This document shows positions 1 to 5,613 of a DNA stretch of 6,333 nt, one piece after another. The translations under genes were made by a program, and so were the position numbers. The notes under the pieces are model-generated. The model saw only the letters and a list, made by a program, of their open reading frames with translations. It was not told the origin of the DNA and did no database searches. Positions within the stretch are counted from its first letter, which is position 1. Every line of letters starts with the position of its first letter. Location: positions 1 through 6,333 of the forward strand of contig JAPLOT010000458.1 in assembly GCA_026400595.1 (NCBI GenBank), given 5' to 3'. This DNA is from Alphaproteobacteria bacterium. GTDB taxonomy: Bacteria; Pseudomonadota; Alphaproteobacteria; Rhizobiales; Aestuariivirgaceae.

Positions 1-1
1 G

Positions 2-334
2 CTGCCGCGCGTTGCCAATGAAAAGGCGCTTCCCGCCTCTGATCTTGCGCGCTGGCGCCAGTTCTCTCAGATGGTGAAGGTCCATGAGGCCACGCATCGG
101 TCGATCTGGCTCGATTGCGCCGCCTCGGTCGAGCGCCAGACCAGGGCAATCAGCGCCAGCAGCTGCGGCGAATTCAACCAGAAAGTCGAGCGAATCTGGC
201 AGACCGCACGCGCGGCCTGCACGCAGCGCCACGCATCCTTCGAACGAAAAGAATATGCGCGCATGCTCAAGCACCCCTTCGCCAGGGTTGTTGCCCGGAA
301 GGACATGAAGACCCGTGCCGCAGCGCTCAGATAG
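2..334 (+). CDS. 3' end of an unrecognised protein (5'-truncated by window)
   Basis: The reading frame is open from base 2 to a TAG at 332-334, giving 110 residues with no stop before the window edge, so the gene very probably starts upstream. An internal ATG at 71 exists, but the codons before it read like protein, so it is not the preferred start. The visible part is basic and probably mostly helical, with three cysteines (in LDCAAS, SSCGEF and RAACTQ), several Trp, and a Lys/Arg-rich tail ending in AAALR. No membrane segment and no family motif were recognised. It converges on the glycosyltransferase gene on the other strand and their stop codons overlap by 8 bp. The function cannot be assigned. 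That it is coding is likely from codon character and the uninterrupted frame, but not proven. Confidence 0.6.
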   Translation: MPRVANEKALPASDLARWRQFSQMVKVHEATHRSIWLDCAASVERQTRAISASSCGEFNQKVERIWQTARAACTQRHASFERKEYARMLKHPFARVVARKDMKTRAAALR

Positions 335-2858
335 GTGCTGACAACGGATTCTTGTCAGTTCGACTTGGCAACGCCCAACGCATGGTGTGAGGCGGATCGG
401 TCACGAGTGACTGGATTTTTAGAGACTTCAGACAGATACCAACCGCTCGTGGTTCCGCATAGGGTCCAAGCTTGGAAGGACTACCGACGGCGCTGCTGTA
501 GACCGCAATCTGCAGCAAATAATCCGCACCGATCGTGCCGCGTGGAATGACGGCAAAGATTTCGCCCTGGCCTTCAACCCCCTGGGCCGCGACCCGGACA
601 CCATTGGCTTCGATGACAACGCTCTGTTGACCGATGCGGGCCCCTCGCATGAGGGTGGCAAGGCCGAGGGTGAGGAAGACTTCCGACTCCCGGTTGAAGT
701 ACAATCCCGACAGAACGGAACGAGTGGCACTGGCCCAGGTTCCCGATGGATCGGGCGCATGCCAGCCGGACCTGGTGTAGGGCCCGCCATGAGCCGGATC
801 AGTGAAGTCGATGGCCAGTCCGTCGCGCATCACCGGCATGTTGGGATCGGCCGCCTCGTAGTTCATCAGGCGCACGGACTTCAGTCGGTTGCCCGACCTT
901 GACGGCCGCGCAACCGTGAGGGGCAAGAAGCTGCTGCTGTCGATCACGAGATTTATGATACCGCTCCGGGGCGCCTTGCCCCGCGGTACCTTGAGGATCA
1001 GTTGGCTCGACTGCTGAAGATCGATGATGTCGCCACCGAGGCCGTCACCGGAGACCTTCACTCTCCAATCGCCCGGTGCCCGGGCTTGCGGTTGTTCGAA
1101 ATCGAGGACGATCGCGAAGCGCTCCATGACAGGATTGGGGAGCAGGAAGCGTAGCTGCGACCTGAGGCCTGTCTGTCGAGCCACCCCTTCGCTCAGGTCC
1201 CAGCCCGAATGGAAGATGGTCTGGGCACCTTGATTCGCGGGCCGTATCGTGGCGGGAAGATCCAGGGGGACTGCAGCAGGCGCGCGAGAGCGACTGACAG
1301 CCTTGAGCGTATTGATCCCGAAAGCGACAACCCGGTTGGCGCTGGATCCCGGGTTCAGCAAGGAGGGCACAAAGGCGCCAGCGGCCGTGATGTTGAGGCG
1401 CACGATCCGCCCCTTGTCCTGGCTGATGAGCCGGCGACCCAGTTTCACGTCGATGGTCTTTCGGGCTGTGAGTGTCCCCTTCCACAGGCACTCGCCATTG
1501 GCTTCGATGAGCAGGGACTGCGCGGTGACGGCCGGAGGTGTGAGGCTCGGTGTCAGATCGAGCTTGAGATCGAGGTTTGACGCCGTCTCCGGAACCCTGA
1601 AGATCAGCCCGGAACGCTCGGCCGACGACCAGGAGGCCCAGTTCTCGGTCGACCCGAAGCCGTACCAGAGATAGTCCCGGCCATTGCCGCGCTGTCCGAA
1701 CTCGACAACATCACCGGGTTCAAGGTCAGCGATGCGGGCGGGTTCGCGCGTCGACCTGAGCCAGTCATGGCGGCTAGGGGAAGTCAGCCTTCCGCTCAGA
1801 CGGCCGAGAATGGAAGTCGGATCGCGGTATCCGAGAAGCCTCGCCAATCTCTCGCGACAGTTTCCTGTGCCAATGGCCCTGATCATCAACCAGTGCAGAA
1901 GGCGCTCACCGTGGGTAACGTCAAGGCTGCGGAGGACACTGCGCAAGTTTCGCCGGCACTTCTTCAGGTCCGCTTCCGTGAAGGCGCCGGCAGGCGCAAC
2001 CGACGTCGCAACCGCAATCCGCCGGATCAGTGACAGGGACGCGAATTCTGCTTCCTTCCGATCAAGCGCCCTGCCCACGACCGAAAACAGATCGAACCAC
2101 AGCCGATTGTGGTTGCGCGAGATTTCACGCAGGCGCTCGGGTGTTTCCTCGTCCTCGAACCAGGCATTGCTGCCGTGCGTGCGATAACTGCCGAGGATGC
2201 GCGGCAGTGTCACGACGCGGCCAGAGGCGGCGGCTGCAGCCACAAGGAAGGAATCAGCACAGATCCGCCAGTGCTGCTCTGCCATGGGGAACACGAGGCG
2301 AAGCGCCTTGCGGGTGAAGAGATTGCCGCTCGTCGGCATGAAGCGGAAATTGCCCGACGTCAGCACCTGACGAAAGACCTCGCCCTCTTCGACGAAGTGA
2401 CAGAAGGGATGAAGCCCCGTGATCTGGCCCTGGCAATCGACGGTGCGAAGATAGAACTGGACGAAGGCGGTATCGTCGCCAATCATACTGAGGGCTGCCG
2501 CGACGGCGCCGGGATCGAGCATGTCATCCGAATCAAGAAAGACCACGAAGTCGCCGGAGCAGGCCGCGAACCCGGCATTCATCGCTGAGGCCTGGCCGCC
2601 ATTTTCCTTCGTGATGATCCGGAGATCGGGATAGAGGGCCTGCAGTGATCGCATGATGTCCAGCGAGCCATCGGTTGATCCATCATCGACGACAATGACT
2701 TCGATATCATCATGCGTCTGCGCAAAGGCACTGGTGATTGCGTCAGCAACGAAGCGCTCGTAGTTGAAGTTGTTGATGAGGATCGAGACGCGCCTCGGCG
2801 TGTCAATGCCCTTGGCATGGAACCCATCCTGCTGGTGGGGCTTGTAGTGCACGTTCAT
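327..2858 (-). CDS. GT2 glycosyltransferase with triplicated C-terminal beta-rich module
   Basis: 843 residues. Residues 23-235 form a GT-A type family 2 glycosyltransferase domain: first beta strand VSILINNFNYERF (24-36), nucleotide-binding VVDDGSTDGS (56-65), NGGQASAMNAG (86-96), and the metal-binding DSDD (109-112). SYRTHGSNAW (224-233) is typical of the acceptor side of such enzymes. The family transfers a sugar from a nucleotide-sugar donor on the cytoplasmic side. Residues 236-370 look helical. Residues 395-520, 547-670 and 680-818 read as three diverged copies of one beta-rich module. Each opens with an aromatic GF/GW segment, has a central strand (QSLLIEANG 447-455, QSVVIEANG 745-753), and closes on a short hydrophobic strand (VVAFGINTLKAV, LKSVRLMNYEA, AVGICLKSLKI). 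There is no signal peptide or membrane span. The start ATG at 2858 is preceded by purine-rich GAGGGTGAAGCAGG. The donor and acceptor are unknown; a role in surface polysaccharide is inferred. Confidence 0.93.
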   Translation of the reverse strand: MNVHYKPHQQDGFHAKGIDTPRRVSILINNFNYERFVADAITSAFAQTHDDIEVIVVDDGSTDGSLDIMRSLQALYPDLRIITKENGGQASAMNAGFAACSGDFVVFLDSDDMLDPGAVAAALSMIGDDTAFVQFYLRTVDCQGQITGLHPFCHFVEEGEVFRQVLTSGNFRFMPTSGNLFTRKALRLVFPMAEQHWRICADSFLVAAAAASGRVVTLPRILGSYRTHGSNAWFEDEETPERLREISRNHNRLWFDLFSVVGRALDRKEAEFASLSLIRRIAVATSVAPAGAFTEADLKKCRRNLRSVLRSLDVTHGERLLHWLMIRAIGTGNCRERLARLLGYRDPTSILGRLSGRLTSPSRHDWLRSTREPARIADLEPGDVVEFGQRGNGRDYLWYGFGSTENWASWSSAERSGLIFRVPETASNLDLKLDLTPSLTPPAVTAQSLLIEANGECLWKGTLTARKTIDVKLGRRLISQDKGRIVRLNITAAGAFVPSLLNPGSSANRVVAFGINTLKAVSRSRAPAAVPLDLPATIRPANQGAQTIFHSGWDLSEGVARQTGLRSQLRFLLPNPVMERFAIVLDFEQPQARAPGDWRVKVSGDGLGGDIIDLQQSSQLILKVPRGKAPRSGIINLVIDSSSFLPLTVARPSRSGNRLKSVRLMNYEAADPNMPVMRDGLAIDFTDPAHGGPYTRSGWHAPDPSGTWASATRSVLSGLYFNRESEVFLTLGLATLMRGARIGQQSVVIEANGVRVAAQGVEGQGEIFAVIPRGTIGADYLLQIAVYSSAVGSPSKLGPYAEPRAVGICLKSLKIQSLVTDPPHTMRWALPSRTDKNPLSAPI

Positions 2859-2906
2859 CCTGCTTCACCCTCGAACTGCTGCAAGGCCGATCAAACCGGG
2901 CGGGCC

Positions 2907-2939
2907 CGTCTGCAATGGAGTGACATCTCAGTGCAGACG
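2907..2939 (-). repeat. Inverted repeat in leader of the large glycosyltransferase
   Basis: CGTCTGCA (2907-2914) pairs perfectly with TGCAGACG (2932-2939) across 17 bases. Inside the loop, GAG (2918-2920) can pair with CTC (2927-2929), extending the fold. It lies between the candidate minus-strand promoter and the start at 2858, so it could be an RNA hairpin in the leader or a DNA operator. It is not followed by a T-run on either strand, so a simple intrinsic terminator is unlikely. Confidence 0.35.
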
Positions 2940-2958
2940 AAGGAATCACCACGGGAAG

Positions 2959-2973
2959 TTACTGAGATCTTAA
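2959..2973 (+). promoter_or_regulatory. Second, imperfect CtrA-like box (TTAC-N7-TTAA)
   Basis: TTACTGAGATCTTAA matches the CtrA pattern at seven of eight specified positions. It sits 31 bp, about three helical turns, from the exact box at 2990-3004, so two dimers could bind the same face of the DNA. Alone it would be weak; paired with the exact box it is more persuasive. Confidence 0.35.
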
Positions 2974-2989
2974 AATGGAGCAGCAGCGG

Positions 2990-3004
2990 TTAATGCGCTG
3001 TTAA
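2990..3004 (-). promoter_or_regulatory. CtrA-type binding site (TTAA-N7-TTAA)
   Basis: The plus strand reads TTAATGCGCTGTTAA, an exact TTAA-N7-TTAA. Read on the minus strand the second half-site continues as TTAACC, which fits the extended consensus TTAA-N7-TTAAC known for the cell-cycle response regulator CtrA of alphaproteobacteria. The site points toward the glycosyltransferase at 327-2858, and its TTAACC could double as a -35 element. It also lies 56 bp upstream of the peptide start at 3061. The match is seen directly; occupancy by CtrA is inferred. Confidence 0.55.
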
Positions 3005-3022
3005 TCGACGGATGGTATCTGT

Positions 3023-3036
3023 TGACCTCGAGGTCA
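3023..3036. promoter_or_regulatory. 14-bp perfect palindrome, possible operator
   Basis: TGACCTCGAGGTCA is identical to its reverse complement over 14 bases. It lies 25 bp before the start of the exported-peptide gene and just upstream of its ribosome binding site. Its symmetry and position suit a dimeric repressor or activator site. No specific regulator family was recognised. With no loop, a DNA operator is more likely than an RNA hairpin. Confidence 0.4.
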
Positions 3037-3060
3037 TCTACACGAAGGAGAGAGATCGAA

Positions 3061-3360
3061 ATGTCGACGAAGATTGGACGCAGCCGCAAGGCGAAGGGAT
3101 TGGTTGGAGCTGTTGTGCTCACGGCTTCGTTTACCTTGATGCCCATTTCGGATACGCTCGCCGAATCAGGTGGCTCGTGTGGTTTTGCCATCGGTGCGGT
3201 GGAAGGATCAGATGACTTCAGCAACAAGTCGAACTGCCTCGGGCCGACGAATCTCGGCTTCGGCGCGGAAGACCCGAACAAGGGCGGCGAAGCCCGCGGT
3301 CGCGGAAGCGACGTCGGCGGCGGAGACTCGGGCGGCGGCGCCGGCGGCTTCGGCTACTAG
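3061..3360 (+). CDS. Small exported glycine-rich protein
   Basis: 99 residues, from ATG 3061 to TAG 3358-3360. AAGGAG at 3045-3050 lies 10 bases before the ATG and supports this start; an in-frame TTG at 3022 lacks such support. The N-terminus is a Sec-type signal peptide: a basic stretch (MSTKIGRSRKAK), a hydrophobic core (LVGAVVLTASFTLM, residues 13-26), and a likely cut after the LA of SDTLA, near residue 34. The mature part of about 65 residues has just two cysteines (in GSCGF and SNCLG), which could form one disulfide, followed by a low-complexity Gly/Asp/Ser tail ending GGFGY. No family was recognised. Its last 149 bases are shared out of frame with the following glycosyltransferase gene. 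It could be a surface or periplasmic structural protein or a substrate for modification; neither is shown. Confidence 0.72.
   Translation: MSTKIGRSRKAKGLVGAVVLTASFTLMPISDTLAESGGSCGFAIGAVEGSDDFSNKSNCLGPTNLGFGAEDPNKGGEARGRGSDVGGGDSGGGAGGFGY
3201..3207 (+). promoter_or_regulatory. Internal ribosome binding site for the overlapping GT2 gene
   Basis: GGAAGGA lies inside the exported-peptide gene, four bases before ATG 3212, which is in the frame of the downstream glycosyltransferase. The spacing is slightly short but usable. It favours ATG 3212 over GTG 3170, GTG 3179, TTG 3185 and GTG 3194 as the start, and suggests translation coupled to the peptide gene. Confidence 0.45.
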
Positions 3361-4234
3361 CCGGCAGCGGCAACGCACACCCTATTTCACAGTTTTCATT
3401 CCGGCACATAATCGCGCGACCATGATCGGTCGCGCGATTTCGAGCGTTTGTCAGCAGACGGATCGCGATTTTGAGCTTGTCGTCGTCGACGACGGTTCGA
3501 CCGACGAGACCTTCGAAGTGGCCCGGCAATTCGCTTCACCGATCGCCGATCGCACCAAGCTCATAAGGCTCGACACCAACCTCGGGATCCCTGGTGCCCG
3601 CAATGTCTGCCTGAAGGCGGCGTCTGGCCGGATCGGGGCATTCCTCGACAGCGACGACGTCTGGCACCCGGACTTCCTGGCGACCATCCGGCGGGGATTC
3701 GAGGCAGCACCCGAAAGCATTTTCGCTTTCACAAACTATCTGAGCCGTGGACCGAAATTCACAGGCCCGGTCGTTCAGTTGCCGGATCCGGCCGGGGTTA
3801 AGGACCCGATCGAACTGATGCTGACCAAGCCCTACATTCACACGATGAGCTGTTTTGCCGCACCCATCCGCGACATGAGAGACGTCGGTGGCTTCAATAC
3901 AAGATTGCAGCGCTTTTCCGATCTCGACATTTACGTGCGGCTCTTGGCCGGTAAGGATCATCAGCGGGGTTTGGCCTGGAAGGAGCGACCCTTCCTCGTC
4001 ATTCCGCATGCGCCGGTCCTGAAGGAAATCCACCTGAAGGACAGGCCACTCGAATCCTATACGGCCGCATGGGAGACGAACAAGCGCCGCTTCCTGGATG
4101 AGATCTTCTCCTACCCCTACATGCGCCGCCGCAAGGGACTTCGCGACGTCTGCGAGAAGCACCTGGATGAGGGCCAGCGCCAGTTCTTCAAGAACTTTGA
4201 CAAGCCAGCGGAGTCCGAACAGCTGCACGCCTGA
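3212..4234 (+). CDS. GT2 glycosyltransferase overlapping the exported-peptide gene
   Basis: 340 residues from ATG 3212, or 354 from GTG 3170. The GT-A core starts near residue 58: beta strand FTVFIPAHNRA (59-69), VVVDDGSTDETF (90-101), LGIPGARN (124-131) and the metal-binding DSDDVW (146-151). A later GGFN...SDLDIYVRL segment (226-244) supplies the acidic residues usual near the catalytic base. There is no membrane span; it is probably cytoplasmic, using a nucleotide-sugar. Residues 2-55 are an Ala/Arg/Ser/Thr-rich low-complexity stretch, which is what the Gly-rich codons of the overlapping peptide gene give when read in the other frame. No ATG, GTG, TTG or CTG occurs in this frame between 3215 and the start of the core, and the next ATG (3422) would remove the first core strand. 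The start must therefore be inside the peptide gene, unless a rare ATT start or a +1 frameshift near 3358 is used. Confidence 0.9.
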   Translation: MTSATSRTASGRRISASARKTRTRAAKPAVAEATSAAETRAAAPAASATSRQRQRTPYFTVFIPAHNRATMIGRAISSVCQQTDRDFELVVVDDGSTDETFEVARQFASPIADRTKLIRLDTNLGIPGARNVCLKAASGRIGAFLDSDDVWHPDFLATIRRGFEAAPESIFAFTNYLSRGPKFTGPVVQLPDPAGVKDPIELMLTKPYIHTMSCFAAPIRDMRDVGGFNTRLQRFSDLDIYVRLLAGKDHQRGLAWKERPFLVIPHAPVLKEIHLKDRPLESYTAAWETNKRRFLDEIFSYPYMRRRKGLRDVCEKHLDEGQRQFFKNFDKPAESEQLHA

Positions 4235-4708
4235 CATGGGGTCGAGGCTTGGGTCGGGTGAGAGTTGAACCGCGCCCTGCTCCAGCAGCGTGAGAACCGT
4301 GAGCAATGTGCCGCCTCCGTCGTGCGAGGGTTGAGAGCGCCAACGGATCTTGGAACGCGCAGATCACCCTGAGTTCAGTCGCACTATCATGGCCCAACCC
4401 TCAGGGGGTCCTCCCCATGGGAGGTCCACACTCGCTTCCCCTGTCGTCATGCAGATGGGCAAATCCTGAGGATGGTCTGCTCTGCTTGGACACCGGCACA
4501 CGGCAAGGGAGCCATGTGATGCGCGAGGATAACGATAGAGACAGGATTGAGGACCACGCCAGAATTCGCGTCATGGTTGATTAACTGTCGATAGAACGCG
4601 CAATGATGGATCAGGGCGAGGGCGGTACGGACAGAATGGCTTGCTCCACCGGCCTGAAACATCGCATCTTGAAGTTGACAATCGATTCCAGCTGCCGTTC
4701 GCAGGGCC
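4235..4708. other. Intergenic stretch without a convincing gene
   Basis: 474 bp between the second glycosyltransferase and the zinc-ribbon gene. Open frames here (for example plus 4306-4584 and minus 4447-4815) lack ribosome binding sites and recognisable domains. A short inverted repeat lies at 4407-4427. No T-rich intrinsic terminator is visible after the glycosyltransferase stop. A TTGACA at 4675-4680 has no matching -10 before the next gene. Confidence 0.5.
4407..4427. repeat. GC-rich inverted repeat
   Basis: CCTCCC (4410-4415) pairs with GGGAGG (4419-4424) around CAT. A further outer GG/CC pair is separated from the stem by a T/T mismatch. It is stable and lies about 170 bp downstream of the glycosyltransferase, but has no T-run, so it is at best a weak, factor-dependent transcription end or RNA-processing hairpin. 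Confidence 0.3.
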
Positions 4709-5071
4709 ATGAAGCGCACCGGTTTCAAGACATGCACCGCCTGCGGCTGCGAAAAGCCGTTGGATGCCTTTGCTCCCGATCCCAGCAAGAAAAGCGGATA
4801 CTCCGCCCACTGCAAGGAATGTCGTTCGAAGCGCTCCCGCGACTACTATTTGCGCAACAGAGAAAAGCGCATTGCTTGGCAGAAGCAATACACCGCGGCA
4901 AACCGTGCGAAAGTGAATGCCTATCACAGGGCCTATTACGCAAAGCACTACGAAGAGCATCTGGCAAGAAACCGCGCCTACTACCATCGAAAGCGGGCAG
5001 AGCGGCTGGCACGTGCCGAAATACCAGCTCCACCTGAAATCTCCTATGACAGCAGCAAGATCGACGACTGA
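4709..5071 (+). CDS. Small zinc-ribbon protein with basic Tyr-rich 15-residue repeats
   Basis: 120 residues. The N-terminus carries CTAC (C9, C12; C14 is an extra cysteine) and CKEC (C35, C38), with KPLDAF and a KKSGY segment between. This is the four-cysteine zinc ribbon found in many short phage-like and HNH/endonuclease VII-like proteins, but no complete nuclease motif follows. Residues 44-103 divide into four 15-residue units (RDYYLRNREKRIAWQ, KQYTAANRAKVNAYH, RAYYAKHYEEHLARN, RAYYHRKRAERLARA) with Tyr at position 3 and Ala at position 13 in all four. They are probably one long basic helix. The tail, from residue 104, is acidic (YDSSKIDD). Nucleic-acid binding is likely; activity is unknown. 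ATG 4709 is the first canonical start after an in-frame stop at 4676. The AGGG at 4703-4706 is close to it, so ribosome binding looks weak. It may be a phage-derived relic. Confidence 0.75.
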   Translation: MKRTGFKTCTACGCEKPLDAFAPDPSKKSGYSAHCKECRSKRSRDYYLRNREKRIAWQKQYTAANRAKVNAYHRAYYAKHYEEHLARNRAYYHRKRAERLARAEIPAPPEISYDSSKIDD

Positions 5072-5087
5072 TCGAAGCCTCGATCAG
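5068..5087 (+). terminator. Perfect hairpin across the zinc-ribbon stop codon
   Basis: CTGATCGA (5068-5075) and TCGATCAG (5080-5087) pair perfectly around AGCC. The left arm contains the TGA stop (5069-5071) of the preceding gene. The position suits a transcript end or 3' protection hairpin. There is no T-run afterwards, so a classical intrinsic terminator is not shown. Confidence 0.35.
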
Positions 5088-5315
5088 GAGCTGTCTCGCC
5101 AACCGCGATGACGCCCTGGCATCTGCCCAAGACACTGAGGGTGGCGTCCGTTCGAGACGTCGAGCGACATGGGGTTGCGCTTGAACGCTGCGATGAAGCG
5201 AAAGCCTGCTGGCGTAGGAGTTATCGCAGCCTGTTATCGTCACTGGCGGAGAAAGCGGATATGCGGGCCGAAGGCGATCGCCGCGGAGAGCCATTCGGTT
5301 CCTGTCTTGCAACGT

Positions 5316-5347
5316 GAAAGCGCCCAGCCTTGCAGCCGAGCGCTTTC
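5316..5347. repeat. Inverted repeat GAAAGCGC / GCGCTTTC
   Basis: GAAAGCGC (5316-5323) pairs with GCGCTTTC (5340-5347) around 16 bases, and two wobble pairs extend it outward. It sits in non-coding sequence. The right arm extends to AGCGCTTTC, which recurs at 6229-6237 in the next non-coding stretch, so both could be parts of a short dispersed intergenic element. Confidence 0.35.
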
Positions 5348-5549
5348 GTCGTCTTGGCTGCCGGACCGCAAGGGCCCCCACCGACAACCTCGATCGCCAT
5401 GCTGCAAATCTGACACATCGGTGGTTAACAGGACCTGATCATCTTTGAATTCAGGGCCATGCTTGCCGCTGCAAGAGCGGACTGCCGATTTCGATGCTGT
5501 CGTCTTGCGCCTTCGCTGCAATCGACAAAACAGTCTCACACGTTACCGT

Positions 5550-5578
5550 TTGTTAAGCACTACACGCGATATGATAAA
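5550..5578 (+). promoter_or_regulatory. Candidate sigma70-type promoter for the Sel1-like gene
   Basis: TTGTTA (5550-5555) and GATAAA (5573-5578) are separated by 17 bp, each matching four of six consensus bases. They would start transcription about 25-30 bases before the ATG at 5614. TTAC at 5543 and TTAA at 5553 are six bases apart, one short of a CtrA box, so CtrA binding here is doubtful. Confidence 0.4.
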
Positions 5579-5613
5579 GTCGCACGCTTTCAACGGAGGA
5601 GGTTGATTCGGAT

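Larger units (their letters stand above)
2859..3060. promoter_or_regulatory. Divergent control region between the two glycosyltransferase units
   Basis: These 202 bp separate the start of the minus-strand glycosyltransferase from the start of the plus-strand exported peptide. No gene of its own is seen. The region holds two CtrA-like boxes (2959-2973 and 2990-3004), an 8-bp inverted repeat (2907-2939) in the minus-strand leader, a 14-bp perfect palindrome (3023-3036), and an AAGGAG ribosome binding site (3045-3050) for the plus-strand gene. One possible minus-strand promoter is TTAACC (2988-2993) with TAAGAT (2967-2972) at a short 15-bp spacing. No convincing -10 is visible for the plus direction. 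Placing both transcription units under shared control is an inference from the divergent layout. Confidence 0.6.
5088..5613. other. Intergenic stretch without a convincing gene
   Basis: About 525 bp between the zinc-ribbon gene and the Sel1-like gene. Open frames on both strands (such as minus 5221-5418, with a Cys-containing N-terminus) lack good ribosome binding sites and domains. It contains an inverted repeat at 5316-5347 and ends in a candidate promoter and strong ribosome binding site for the gene at 5614. Confidence 0.5.

Noticed and set aside
1045..1491. Long open frames antisense or shifted within the large glycosyltransferase
   Set aside because: They are shadows of the 843-residue gene, caused by high GC content; no domain is seen in them.
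3022..3060. Upstream TTG start extending the exported peptide by 13 residues
   Set aside because: The ribosome binding site lies after it, and the extension would put many charged residues ahead of a normal signal peptide.
4306..4584. Plus-strand 92-residue frame in the gap after the second glycosyltransferase
   Set aside because: Its composition looks random, it lacks a ribosome binding site, and no family motif is visible.
4675..4680. TTGACA, a perfect -35 hexamer before the zinc-ribbon gene
   Set aside because: The bases 16-18 bp downstream do not resemble a -10, and transcription would begin almost at the start codon.
4447..4815. Minus-strand open frame, up to 122 residues, with some protein-like stretches
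   Set aside because: It overlaps the better supported zinc-ribbon gene, has no clear ribosome binding site at any start and no recognised domain.
5221..5418. Minus-strand 65-residue frame starting MCQICSM with four cysteines
   Set aside because: There is no good ribosome binding site, its C-terminal half is low complexity, and an inverted repeat runs through it; it is not enough to call a gene.
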